From Actinorhabdospora filicis (GTDB lineage Bacteria; Actinomycetota; Actinomycetes; Mycobacteriales; Micromonosporaceae): DNA of 64,000 nt. The notes under the pieces were generated by a model. It made no database searches. It saw nothing but the letters and a program-made list of their open reading frames with translations, and had not been told where the DNA came from. This document shows positions 1-10,000 of this stretch, piece after piece (within the stretch, counting starts at the first letter, position 1; the number at the start of each line of letters is the position of its first letter). The position numbers were made by a program, and so were the translations under genes. The stretch covers positions 901,379 to 965,378 of the forward strand of contig NZ_BSTX01000002.1 of NCBI RefSeq assembly GCF_030269765.1, written 5' to 3'.

Positions 1-398
1 CGGCCGGTGAGCTGACCGTCCCCGACGGCCCCGAAGGACTGGTCAACCGCGACCCGCACCTGGGCAACTTCGTGGCCGCCGAGCGCGCCCCGTGGCTGCT
101 GATCGACCCCAAGCCGCTCATCGGCGAGCGCGCCTTCGACGCCGGATGGCTCATCGCCCGCCAGCTCGCCGACCGCCCCGACGCGGGCACGGTCACCGAG
201 CTCGTGGAGGCGGTCGCCGACGGGCTGTGCGTGGCGCGCGAGCGCGCCGCCGCCTGGGCCCTGGTGCGGGCCTCGGCGACGGCGCATTGGACGATCGCGA
301 CCGGTGACGGGGAGACGGCCTTCTCGCGGGGCTTCCGGGCGGCGGCGGTCCTGCTGGCCGACGCGGCGGCCTCCCGCCGCGATGTCCCTCACCCCTAA
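1..398 (+). CDS. Aminoglycoside/hydroxyurea kinase family protein, 3' part only
   Basis: The frame is open from the left edge, so the N-terminus is missing; about 131 residues are visible. The segment NRDPHLGNFV matches the catalytic-loop region of APH(6)/streptomycin-6-kinase-like enzymes (usual pattern HGDLHxxNVL). It is followed by LLIDPKPLIGERAFDAGWLI, where the IDPK aspartate would bind magnesium. These enzymes phosphorylate streptomycin-like aminoglycosides or hydroxyurea with ATP. Chromosomal actinobacterial members often have unknown substrates, so resistance is only a possibility. The initial histidine of the usual HGD is Asn here. The stop (TAA) lies 79 bases from the convergent AraC-DinB gene. 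Confidence 0.72.
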   Translation, partial: AGELTVPDGPEGLVNRDPHLGNFVAAERAPWLLIDPKPLIGERAFDAGWLIARQLADRPDAGTVTELVEAVADGLCVARERAAAWALVRASATAHWTIATGDGETAFSRGFRAAAVLLADAAASRRDVPHP

Positions 399-401
399 GC
401 A

Positions 402-439
402 CAAAAAGGGGCCGTTTTTTGACATGTGCCCGGGGCACA
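402..439. terminator. Possible bidirectional terminator between convergent genes
   Basis: Between two convergent stop codons lies CAAAAA-N8-TTTTTG (402-421), an A-run/T-run dyad with a GC loop. It is followed by TGTGCC-CGG-GGCACA (425-439), a short perfect hairpin. An A-run on one side and a T-run on the other suits termination in both directions. No downstream function is visible. Confidence 0.4.
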
Positions 440-477
440 GTCGGGGCACACCCGGGCACAGCTCGCGAAAGCCCAGG

Positions 478-1386
478 TCAGGCGGCCGCGCCGACCCGGT
501 GGATCGGGTCGGAGACCGGCAGGCCCTCGACGCCCTCGGCGCGCAGGGCGCCGATCACCAGGCAGCGGTGCAGCGTCCCGTAGTGCAGCAGGTGCGCCAC
601 GGAGCCGCCGTAGGTGAAGGTGCGCGCCGGTTCGCAGGTGGCGTCGATGAAGGTCTCCCCGGAGCGGCCGCCCTCCAGCGCGGTGCGGGCGAGCCCGCGC
701 CACTCCGGCCCGGCCTTGCCGTAGCGCTCGGCGAGCGCCGAGATCGAGTCGCCGCCCTCGGCCGGGGCCGGGCGGGCGCTCATCGCCGCGATCCAGCGCT
801 CGGTGGAGCCCACCAGGTGCGCCAGCAGCTCACGGAGCGTGGTGTCGCCGGAGCTGTAGTCGACGGCGTAGGGGACCGGCCGGTCGAGGGCCTCGGCCGA
901 CAGCGGCCGCGCCTTCTCCAGGAGCTCGCCGACGAGGGTGACGTGCTGGTCGATGAGGTCGGTGACGATGGACATGGGATCTCCTTCGGTGGCGGGCAGG
1001 CGGACGCCGCCCGGTGGGTGGAAGTGGATGCCGCTGGGGGCCTCGATGCGGAAGCGCGGGTCGCGGGCGAGCCGGTGGCGGCTGGGCGCGCGGCCGAAGG
1101 CACGGTCGAAGGCGCGGGTGAACGCCTCCAGCGAGCCGTATCCGGCGTCGAAGGCGATGACGGTGACCGGCCGGTCGGTGGTGGCCAGGGTGTGCGCGGC
1201 GCGCTCCAGCAGGAGGCGCCGCCGGAACGCGCCGGGGGGTTCGCCGAGGGCGGCGGTGGCCAGGCGGTCGAAGTGGTGGCGGCTGAGGTGGGCGCGGGCG
1301 GCCAGGTCCTCGCCGGTGAGGCCCGGGTCGTCCAGGCAGGCCGTCACCGCGTCGAGGAGCCGGGCGAGGCGGTCGGTTTCCGTCAT
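478..1386 (-). CDS. AraC-family regulator fused to a DinB-like domain
   Basis: The protein has 302 residues. Residues ~8-100 form a double helix-turn-helix of the AraC type (LAARAHLSRHHFDRL, then VTVIAFDAGYGSLEAFTRAF). A short linker leads to a DinB/YfiT-like four-helix domain from about residue 138 (MSIVTDLIDQHVTL onward) with a conserved HLV-type metal-site helix (LLAHLVGSTERW). The start ATG at 1386 is chosen because AraC homology begins there; an upstream in-frame ATG at 1488 would run through the divergent promoter. An excellent ribosome site (AAGGAG, five bases before an in-frame ATG at 975) lies inside the gene just at the domain junction, so the DinB part may also be made alone. Role: probably a transcription regulator sensing a small ligand; target unknown. 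Confidence 0.8.
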   Translation of the reverse strand: MTETDRLARLLDAVTACLDDPGLTGEDLAARAHLSRHHFDRLATAALGEPPGAFRRRLLLERAAHTLATTDRPVTVIAFDAGYGSLEAFTRAFDRAFGRAPSRHRLARDPRFRIEAPSGIHFHPPGGVRLPATEGDPMSIVTDLIDQHVTLVGELLEKARPLSAEALDRPVPYAVDYSSGDTTLRELLAHLVGSTERWIAAMSARPAPAEGGDSISALAERYGKAGPEWRGLARTALEGGRSGETFIDATCEPARTFTYGGSVAHLLHYGTLHRCLVIGALRAEGVEGLPVSDPIHRVGAAA

Positions 1387-1443
1387 GGGTCGATCCTCGC
1401 GCCCCGGCGGGTTTCGCGCCTGATCGTGTTCGCCGTTCCCGGC

Positions 1444-1488
1444 GTCAACTTGGGTTGACAACCGGAGTGTGTCAATGTAAGTTGACAC
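1444..1488. promoter_or_regulatory. Divergent promoter with two overlapping operator palindromes
   Basis: Two perfect dyads occur: GTCAAC-TTGG-GTTGAC (1444-1459) and GTGTCAA-N6-TTGACAC (1469-1488). On the plus strand TTGACA (1455-1460), a 17-base spacer and TAAGTT (1478-1483) make a consensus promoter, with the HTH gene's ATG at 1491, so its mRNA would be leaderless. On the minus strand the same dyads give TTGACA (1475-1470), 17 bases and CAAGTT (1452-1447), pointing toward the AraC-DinB gene. The palindromes cover both -35 and -10 boxes, as expected for repression. The likely binder is the small HTH protein encoded next to it (inference). Confidence 0.75.
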
Positions 1489-1490
1489 CC

Positions 1491-1706
1491 ATGACTGAAG
1501 CCACCGACCTGGCCGCGGCCGCCGGAGCCGGCGACCCCGCCGTGGGGTTGCGGGCCGTGGCGGCGCTGCGGCGCCTGATGGAGAGCCTGGAGAGCGCGCA
1601 GGTGCGCAACGCGCGCGCCCGGGGCTGGGCCTGGCAGCAGATCGCCGACTCCCTCGGCGTCAGCAGGCAGGCCGTCCACAAGAAGCACGGAAAGGAGATC
1701 GGGTGA
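1491..1706 (+). CDS. Small helix-turn-helix DNA-binding protein
   Basis: A 71-residue protein whose C-terminal half is a clear helix-turn-helix: ARGWAWQQIADSLGVSRQAV, then HKKHGKEIG. In actinobacteria, proteins of this kind are commonly encoded beside a Clp N-terminal-domain gene, as here. The ATG at 1491 is 7 bases after a -10 box and has no Shine-Dalgarno sequence, fitting leaderless translation; an in-frame upstream ATG inside the promoter is unlikely. Its TGA overlaps the next gene's ATG (TGATG), so the two are translationally coupled. It probably represses its own promoter through the flanking GTCAAC/GTTGAC palindromes (inference). Confidence 0.78.
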   Translation: MTEATDLAAAAGAGDPAVGLRAVAALRRLMESLESAQVRNARARGWAWQQIADSLGVSRQAVHKKHGKEIG

Positions 1707-2206
1707 TGTTCGATCGACCCGACGCGGTCATGAAGCGGGCCATCCACGGGTCCGTCATCGCCGCGCGGCTGGAGGGCGCCGCCGAGGTCGGGGAGGAACA
1801 CCTCGCGCTGGCGCTGTTCGCCGACCCCGCCTCCGGGGTCCGCCGCTTCGCCGACCTGGACGCCGAGACCCTGCGCGACGCCTTCGCCCGCGCCCGCCGC
1901 CGCGGCGGGATCAGCGACGTCGACGCCGCCGCCCTGCGCGACCTGGGCATCGACGTCGACGAGATCGTCTCGGCAACCGAGGCCGGACTGGGCGCCGGCG
2001 CGCTGGGCCACCGCCGACCCAAACGCAACCCGGGCTTCTCCCAGGCCGCCAAACGGGTCCTCATGCGCTCGATGCGCGAGGTCGGCAAGGATCGCGGCGA
2101 CGGCGCCAGGTGCATGCTGCTGGGACTGCTGCACCCCGGCGGGTTCGCCGCCGGGGTGTTCGAGAGCCTCGGGGTGCGCTACGACGAGGTCGCCGGGCAC
2201 GCCTAG
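1706..2206 (+). CDS. Clp N-terminal-domain protein without ATPase
   Basis: A 166-residue protein resembling two Clp-N (ClpA/ClpC N-domain) repeats: an EHLALALFADP segment near residue 30 and a second half with FSQAAKRVLMRSMREVGKDR and CMLLGLLHPGGFAAGVFESLGV. Clp-N domains bind substrates or adaptors for ClpCP. There is no Walker motif, so this is a stand-alone domain. The ATG at 1706 is preferred over GTG at 1703 because AAAGGAGA (1691-1698) is better spaced for it. It overlaps the upstream HTH gene by one base and the convergent queA by four. A role as ligand-sensing partner of the HTH protein is inference from this recurring pair. Confidence 0.72.
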   Translation: MFDRPDAVMKRAIHGSVIAARLEGAAEVGEEHLALALFADPASGVRRFADLDAETLRDAFARARRRGGISDVDAAALRDLGIDVDEIVSATEAGLGAGALGHRRPKRNPGFSQAAKRVLMRSMREVGKDRGDGARCMLLGLLHPGGFAAGVFESLGVRYDEVAGHA

Positions 2207-3216
2207 GCGATGAGGTGGACGTCGCCGAACTCGTGCCACAGGTACCGTTCGGCGACGGCCTCGGCATAGGAGCGGGCCAGCAGGTCCTCCCCGCAGATCG
2301 CCCGCAGCATCCACAGATGCGTCGAGCGCGGCTCGTGCAGCCCCGTCAGCAGCCCGTCCACCAGCCGCACCCCCAGCTCAGGAGTCACGATGTGGCCGGT
2401 GAAACCGCTCGCCTCACGCGCCCGGCCCTCGGCGTCGGCGGCGCTCTCCAGGGCCCGGACGGCGGTGGTGCCCACCGCGATCACCCGCCCACCGGCCGCC
2501 CGCGTGTCGTTGACGCGCCCGGCGGTGACCGCCGGGACGCTGAACCACTCGGCGTAGGGCGGCTCGTCCTTCTCCAGCGAGGCCACTCCCGTGTGGAGGG
2601 TGACCGGCGCGAACGCCACCCCCTTGGCCACCAGCCGCGTCACCAGCGCCTCGGAGAACGGCCGGCCCGCGCTCGGCATCTCCGCGCTGCCCGGATCCAC
2701 CCCGAAGACCGTCTGATACGCCGACAGCGGCCAGTCGCGCTCCACATAGCCGTAGCGGATCGGCTTGCCGTGCGCCCGCAGGTAACCGATCACCTCGGCG
2801 TCCAGCCGCGCCCGCCACAACCGCGGCGTATGCCGGTCCACCAGCCGCAGCGTCGCCCCACCCGGCAGCGGCAGCCACTCACCCGGCAGCCCGCCCCCAT
2901 AGGGGACGGTGGCGTGGCCGCGCGGCTCGCGCAGCTCCACCAGCCAGTCACCGCCGTCCAGGCGCCCGCTGAAATGGATCGCCAGGCGCTCGGTGCGCAC
3001 CGCCGCCGGAAGCGTCCCGGAGGTGTTCACCACCAGCAGGTCCCCGGGCCGCAACAGGTCCGGCAGCGCGGTGAACGCGTGATGGGAGACCCGGCCGCTC
3101 GCCTTCCCGGTGACCAGCATCCGCACGCCGTCGCGCGAGAGACCGCGCGCCTCCGGCGGCTCATGGGCCTCCAGCTCCGGCGGGAGCGTGGTGAACTCCT
3201 CCAGCGTCGCCGTCAC
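2203..3216 (-). CDS. queA: S-adenosylmethionine:tRNA ribosyltransferase-isomerase (QueA family)
   Basis: A 337-residue protein of normal QueA length. QueA transfers the ribosyl part of SAM to preQ1-tRNA to form epoxyqueuosine at wobble position 34. Family features are visible: GDLLVVNTSGTLPAAV, the GHATVPYG region, VTLHTGVASL, and the C-terminal GLLTGLHEPRSTHLWML. Actinobacterial homologues often occur without the rest of the queuosine pathway; no other que gene is visible in this window, so the true substrate may differ. It overlaps the upstream dehydrogenase by four bases (ATGA), so both are one operon, and its stop overlaps the convergent Clp-N gene. Confidence 0.85.
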   Translation of the reverse strand: MTATLEEFTTLPPELEAHEPPEARGLSRDGVRMLVTGKASGRVSHHAFTALPDLLRPGDLLVVNTSGTLPAAVRTERLAIHFSGRLDGGDWLVELREPRGHATVPYGGGLPGEWLPLPGGATLRLVDRHTPRLWRARLDAEVIGYLRAHGKPIRYGYVERDWPLSAYQTVFGVDPGSAEMPSAGRPFSEALVTRLVAKGVAFAPVTLHTGVASLEKDEPPYAEWFSVPAVTAGRVNDTRAAGGRVIAVGTTAVRALESAADAEGRAREASGFTGHIVTPELGVRLVDGLLTGLHEPRSTHLWMLRAICGEDLLARSYAEAVAERYLWHEFGDVHLIA

Positions 3217-3899
3217 GTGGCCACCTCCAGCTCACTCGCCTGGTAGCGGCCGCTGGCCGGACGGCGCTCGACGAGCTCGGCCAGCCGCGCGGCCACCCCG
3301 TCGGGCTCCGGCGCCTCCAGCGCCTCCACCCCGACCGCCTCGGCGAGCATCTCCGTGCGCATCTCGCCCGGATCCACCCACCACACCGCCACCCGAGGCT
3401 CCTCGGCGGCCAGCACGTGCGAGACCTGCTCCAGCGCCGCCTTCGTCGCGCCGTAGCCGCCCCAGCCCTCATAGGCCTCCACCGCCGCGTCGGAGGTGAT
3501 GTTCAGGACCGCCCCGCCCCGCTCCCGCAGCGACGGCAGCGCGTCCTGCGCCAGCGCCACCGGGGCCACCACGTTGGTGGCGAACAGGTCGGTGAGCACC
3601 CTGAGCGGATAGTCGGCCAGCCGGGGGAGAGGCGCGGCGCCCAGCCCCGAGGCGTTATTGACCAGCAGGTCCAGGCCGCCCTCGTCGGCGGCGATGGCCG
3701 CCAGGCGCGCGCGGTGCCACGGGTCGGCGACGTCCCCGGCCAGGACCACGGCGTCCAGGCCCACCGCCGCCTCGCGTATGGCCTCCTCGCCGCGCGCGGT
3801 CAGGATGAGCCGCCAGCCGCGCGCCGACAGCGCGGTGGCCAGCGCCCGCCCGAGGCCGCGGGACGCGCCGGTGATCAGTGCGATCTTCTTCGTCTGCAT
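3213..3899 (-). CDS. Short-chain dehydrogenase/reductase
   Basis: A 228-residue classical SDR with the NAD(P)-binding TGASRGLG motif at residues 10-17, the NNAS motif (LLVNNASGLG), a catalytic Ser in NITSDAA and the YxxxK pair in GGYGATK. The Rossmann fold is complete. It is the first gene of a two-gene unit with queA. The ATG at 3899 follows a minus-strand TAGCGT (3911-3906) by six bases, so transcription may be leaderless. The substrate is not predictable; coupling to queA is recurrent-looking but unexplained. Confidence 0.85.
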   Translation of the reverse strand: MQTKKIALITGASRGLGRALATALSARGWRLILTARGEEAIREAAVGLDAVVLAGDVADPWHRARLAAIAADEGGLDLLVNNASGLGAAPLPRLADYPLRVLTDLFATNVVAPVALAQDALPSLRERGGAVLNITSDAAVEAYEGWGGYGATKAALEQVSHVLAAEEPRVAVWWVDPGEMRTEMLAEAVGVEALEAPEPDGVAARLAELVERRPASGRYQASELEVAT

Positions 3900-3958
3900 A
3901 CCCCGACGCTATGGCGACAGTGGACGCCCGGCGTCGGGCGGCGGACCGGGAACCGACC

Positions 3959-3978
3959 GGGACTTTGGTCCTAGGACC
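3959..3978. promoter_or_regulatory. DevR/DosR-like box with an overlapping perfect palindrome
   Basis: GGGACTTTGGTCCT (3959-3972) matches 12 of 14 positions of the core of the mycobacterial DevR consensus (GGGACTWWAGTCCC). It overlaps GGTCCTAGGACC (3967-3978), a perfect 12-bp palindrome. The site lies about 105 bases before the giant gene's ATG and 65 before the dehydrogenase's ATG on the other strand. A weak TATGTT -10 for the giant gene is at 4031-4036. A DevS/DevR-like pair is encoded just beyond the giant gene, which supports the reading. Confidence 0.5.
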
Positions 3979-4072
3979 GTCCATGAGCTGCGGATATGTC
4001 CACTAAGGCGGTTTTGTCGGCCTAGGGTGATATGTTCCGATCGTTTCCGGGATCGACACACCAGGAGTGCCG

Positions 4073-7000
4073 ATGAGCACCTTCACCAGGCTCGCCGCCA
4101 GGCTCACCGTGCTGGCGCTCGCCGTGCCCTCGGCGGTGTTCGCGATCGCCGCACCGGCCTACGCGGCGTCCTGGACGGTGTCCTCCGACCCCAGCCCGGC
4201 CTCGATCGACTGCGACCACCTCTACTCCAGCTTCTACATCGGATCCCTCCGGCTGCAGAACGACGCCTCGGGCAACGCCACGCCGAAGAACACCACCCTC
4301 GCCAAGCGCGGCACACCCGGGCCGCCCGACTACTGGGCCACCGACATGGCCATCGGCCCCGACCCCGACACCGGCGCGATCACCGCCTTCTACTCCAGCT
4401 ACACCACCGCCAACCTCACCCTCTACAAGCAGGTCACCGGCACCACCACCGTCACCGACACCATCTACAACGGGCAGACGCGCACGCTGCCGTCGGGCAC
4501 CAACTGGGGCGGACTGACCATGGACGCCAAGAGCGGCCTGCTCTACGGCTTCCAGAACGGCGGCGTGCCCAAGATCTTCCAGCTCGACCTCAAGACCGGC
4601 ACCTCCAAGGTCTGGACGCGCGGCACGAACCTGACCTCGGTCCCGGCCAACGACCCCGTCTTCGCCGGCGGCACGATGGTGCCCGACGGGTTCGTCGACC
4701 GCGACGGCGGTGTCTACTACGGACTCAGCTACGGCGGCCTGACCTACATCTACCGCCTCGACCCGGCCACCGGCACCACCCAGCAGGCCGTGAAGGTCAC
4801 CGGCCCGGGCTCCTCCAACGGCTTCGACAACTACGGCATGGCCTACCTCAACGGCTACATCTACCTCGGCTACTACGCCGGGAGCCTCTACCGCGTCGAC
4901 CCCAAGACCGGCGCCTCCACCCTGGTCCCCGGCGGCGCGGTCTCCGACACCGCCAACCAGGTCGGCAGCGTCGACCCCAACCCCATGGGCTCCTGGAAGA
5001 TCACCGACCTGGCCGGCTGCTCCACCTCCCGGAACCTGCTGGACAAGCTGGAGGTCACCAAGACCGTCAGCCCCGCCAACGCCAAGCCCGGCGACAAGGT
5101 GAGCTACCGCATCGAGATCGCCAACACCGGCACCACCGCCGCCACCGGCGTCTCGCTCACCGACGACCTCTCCGGCGTCATCGACGACGCCACCTACGGA
5201 GCCGACGCCAAGTCCACCGTCGACGGCGCCAACACCACCACCCAGCCCTCCTACACCGCTCCGAGACTGACCTGGACCGGCGACATCGCCGCCGGCAAGA
5301 CCGTCGTCGTCACCTACACCGCCACCGTGAAGAACCCGCCCACCGGCGACTCCTCCCTCAAGAACACCGTCACCGTCCCCGGCAGCAACTGCGCCTCCGG
5401 CAGCACCGACCCCGACTGCGCCACCACCGTCCCCATCGCCTGGCTCAAGGTCAAGAAGACCGCCTCGCCCGCGCAGCCCCTGCCCGGCCAGAAGGTCACC
5501 TACACCGTCACCGTCACCAACCCCGGAACCGGCGCCTACACCGGCGCCTCGGTGACCGACGACCTCACCGGCGTCCTCGACGACGCCACCTACAACGCCG
5601 ACGCCACCGCCTCATCCGGCTCGGTCGGCTACGGCGCGCGCAAGGTCACCTGGACCGGAACCGTGGCCGCCGGAGCCACCGTCACCATCACCTACAGCGT
5701 CACCGTCGGCAACCCACCCGGCGGCGACAAGGTCCTGCGCAACGCCGTCACCGGCGGCTCCAACTGCCCCGCCGGATCCACCGACCCCGACTGCGCCACC
5801 GTCACCCCCGTGACCGGCCTCATCGTCAAGAAGACCGTCACCCCCGAGACCGCCCGCCCCGGCGACGTCATCACCTACCTCATCACCGTCGAGAACGTCG
5901 GCGCCACCGCCGCCAACGCCGACATCACCGACGACCTCACCGGCGTCATCGACGACGCGACCTACGGCAACGACGCCGTGTCCACCATCGACGAGGTCCG
6001 CACCACCACCCAGCCGGCCTACACCGCGCCCAAACTCACCTGGAAGGGCAGCGTCCCCGGCGGCAAAAAGGTCGTCATCGCCTACACCGTCGAGGTCAAG
6101 AACCCCGCCACCGGCGACAAGTCCATGAAGAACAAGGTCACCGGCGGCTCCAACTGCGCCACCGGCTCCACCGACCCCAACTGCGGCACCACCACCCCCG
6201 TCGTCGTCTACACCGTCAAGAAGACCGCCTCACCCGCCGTGGCCTCACCCGGCCAGAAGGTCACCTACACCGTCACGGTCACCAGTACCGGCAACGGCGT
6301 CTACAAGGGCGCCACCTTCACCGACGACCTCACCGGCGTCCTCGAAGACGCCACCTGGGACGGCCTGGTCACCCAGACCACCGGCACCACCACCTACACC
6401 TCCCCGAAACTGACCTGGACCGGCGACATCCAGCCCGGCACACCCGTCACCATCACCTACTCCGTCACCGTCGCCAACCCGCCCACCGGCGACAAACGCC
6501 TCACCAACGTCGTCACCGGTGGCTCCAACTGCCCGGCCGGATCCACCAACGCCGACTGCAAGACCACCACCCCCATCAAGGCCATCAAGGTCACCAAGAC
6601 CGCCAAACCACCGTTCCCGAAGCTCAATGAGACCGTCACCTTCACCGTCGTCGTGGAGAACATCGGCACCGTCGCCTACAACAACGCCACCTTCAGCGAC
6701 GACCTCACCGACGTCCTCGACGACGCCTACTGGAGCGGCGTCTCGGCCGACACCGGCAGCGCCGTCCGCAACGGCAACACCCTCACCTGGACCGGGAACC
6801 TCCCCATCGGCGGCAAGGCCACCGTCCTCTACTACGTCACCGCCCACTTCCAGGGCAACGGCACCATCAAGAACACCGTCACCTCACCCGACTCCAACTG
6901 CCCGCCCGGATCCACCGACCCCAACTGCAACACCATCACCCCGCCACCGGGCCTGCGCATCACCAAGACCGCCTCCCCGGCCACCGCCCGCCCCGGCGAC

Positions 7001-10000
7001 ACCGTCACCTACACCCTCACCGTCCAGAACACCTCCGGCCGCGTCTACAACAACGCCACCGCCACCGACGACCTCACCGGCGTCCTCGACGACGCCACCT
7101 GGGGCTCGGTCACCGCCTCCACCGGCACCGCCACCTTCACCACCCCGAAACTCACCTGGACCGGCAACCTCGCCGTCAACGCCAGCGCGACCATCACCTA
7201 CACCGTCACCGTCAAACGCCCACAGGCCGGCGACAAGCAGCTCAAGAACACCGTCACCGGACCCGCCGACTCCAACTGCCCCACCGGCAACACCGACCCG
7301 GTCTGCAAGACCACCACCCCCGTCGCCACCATCACCGTCGCCAAGACCTCCCGGCCCGCCACCGCCAAACCCGGCGACACCGTGACCTACACCGTCACCG
7401 TCACCAACACCGGACTCGCCGACTACATGGACGCGTCCTTCGCCGACGACCTCTCCGGCGTCCTCGACGACGCCACCTTCGGCACCGTCTCCTCCGACTC
7501 CGGCAGCGCGATGCGCGTGGGCAACCGGCTCACCTGGACCGGCAACGTCGCCAAGGGCGCCACCGCGACCATCACCTACACCGTCACCGTCAACAACCCG
7601 CCCGGCGGCGACAAGCTGCTCAAGAACACCGTCACCACCCCCGACGGCTGCACCGCCAACTGCTCCACCGAGACCCCCGTGGCCACCCTGGAGATCACCA
7701 AGACCGCCGCGCCCGCCTCGGCCAAGCCCGGCGAGAAGGTCACCTACACCGTCACCGTGAAGAACACCGGCACCGGTGTCTACACGGGTGCGACCTTCAC
7801 CGACGACCTCACCGGCGTCATCGACGACGCCACCTACAACGCCGACGCCGCCGCGTCCTCCGGCACGACCACCTACACCGCGCCCAAGCTCAAGTGGACC
7901 GGCGATGTGACGGCAGGGGCGACGGTCACCGTCACCTACTCCGTCACCGTCAGCAAGCCGCCCACCGGTGACCTCACGCTCAAGAACGCCATCACCGAGT
8001 GCCCCACGTGCGGCACCGAGACGCCCGTGGCGAAACTGGAGATCACCAAGACCGTCTCGCCCTCACCCGCCAGGCCCGGCGACAAGGTCACCTACACCGT
8101 GACGGTGAAGAACACCGGCACCGGGCCCTACGCCGGGGCGACCTTCACCGACGACCTCACCGGCGTCCTCGATGACGCCGCCTACAACGCCGACGCCGCC
8201 GCGAGCTCCGGGACCACGTCCTACACCGCGCCGAAGCTGACGTGGACCGGCGACGTGGCGGCAGGGGCGACGGTCACCGTCACCTACTCCGTCACCGTCG
8301 GCTCGCCCCCGGCCGGGGACAAGGTGCTCAAGAACGCCGTCACCGCCCCCGACGGCTGCACCGGCGACTGCGGCACCGAGACGCCCGTGGCCACCTACAC
8401 CGTGGCCAAGACCGCCTCGCCGGCCGAGGCCGGTCCCGGCGACACCGTCACCTACACCGTCACGGTCACCAACAACAGCCGGGCCGACTACACCGGCGCC
8501 TCCTTCAGCGACGACCTGTCCGGCGTCATCGACGACGCGGCCTGGGGCTCGGTGAGCGCCTCGTCCGGGACCGCGTCATACACGCCGACCACCCTGACCT
8601 GGACCGGCGACGTCCGCAAGGGCCGCACCGTCACCGTGACCTACACCGTCACCGTCAACAAGCCGCCCACCGGCGACAAGGTCCTCAAGAACAAGCTCAC
8701 CGGCGGCACCAACTGCCCCGCCGGGTCCACCGACCCCGACTGCGCCACCGAGACCAAGCTGCGGCTGCTCCAGGTGAAGAAGACCGTCAGCCCGGCCGCG
8801 CCCAAGAAGGGCGAGACGGTCACCTACACCATCACCGTGCGGAACACCGGCACCGCCGACTACCCCGGCGCCTCGGTGAGCGATGACCTCTCGGCCGTCC
8901 TCGACGACGCCACCTGGGTGTCGGTGACCGCCGACGTGGGCACGGCCCTGCGCAGTGGGAACACGCTCACCTGGACCGGTGACCTGGCCGTGGGGGAGAG
9001 CGCGACCATCGTCTACAAGGTCACCGTCACCAACGCCGGTGACAAGATCCTGCGCAACGCCGTCAGCGGCGAGGACTCCAACTGCCCCGCCGGGTCCACC
9101 GACCCCGACTGCTCCACCGTCACGCCCACGCCGAACCTGACGATCACCAAGACCGCCTCGGCCACCACCGCCAAGCCCGGCGAGACGATCACCTACACCC
9201 TGACCGTGCGCAACACCGGCGCCGCGGCCTACACCGGCGCCACCGTGCGCGACGACCTGTCCGGTGTCATCGACGACGCCACCTGGGGCTCGGTCACCGC
9301 CACCTCCGGCACGGCCGCCTACAGCGCGCCGACGCTGTCCTGGAGCGGCGACGTGGCCGCCGGGGCCTCGGTCACCATCACCTACACCGTCACGGTCAAC
9401 AAGCCCCCGGGTGGGGACAAGCAGTTGAAGAACGCCGTCACCGGCACCGCCGACTCCAACTGCCCGGCCGGATCGAGTGACCCGAACTGCTCCACCACCA
9501 CTCCCGTGGCCACCTACACCGTGGCCAAGACCGCCTCGCCGGCCTCGGCCAAGCCCGGCGAGACGGTCACCTACACCGTCACCGTCACCAACGACGGCCA
9601 GGCCGACTACACCGGCGCCTCCTTCACCGACGACCTCTCCGGCGTCGTCGACGACGCGACCTGGGGCTCGGTGACCGCCTCGTCGGGCGTCGCGACCTAT
9701 ACGCCGACGACCCTGTCCTGGAACGGGAACCTGGCCAAGGGCGCCACCGCCACGATCACCTACACCGTCACGGTGAACACCCCGCCCGCCGGGGACAAGT
9801 CCCTCAAGAACGCCGTGACCGGCACCGACGGGTCCACCTGTGAGGGCGACTGCACCACCGTCACGCCCGTTGCCGCGCTGACCTACGCCAAGACGGCCTC
9901 GACCGCCAACGCCAAGCCCGGCGACAAGGTCACCTACACCGTGACCGTCACCAACTCCGGCACCGGCGTCTACAAGGGAGCCACCGTCACCGACGACCTC

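Noticed and set aside
2110..3246. 378-codon plus-strand frame opposite queA
   Set aside because: Arg/Gln/His-rich antisense of a clear QueA gene.
3658..6630. A 990-codon open frame overlapping the dehydrogenase and the giant gene
   Set aside because: Arg/His/Pro-rich composition, no family resemblance, and it shadows the repetitive giant gene in another frame.
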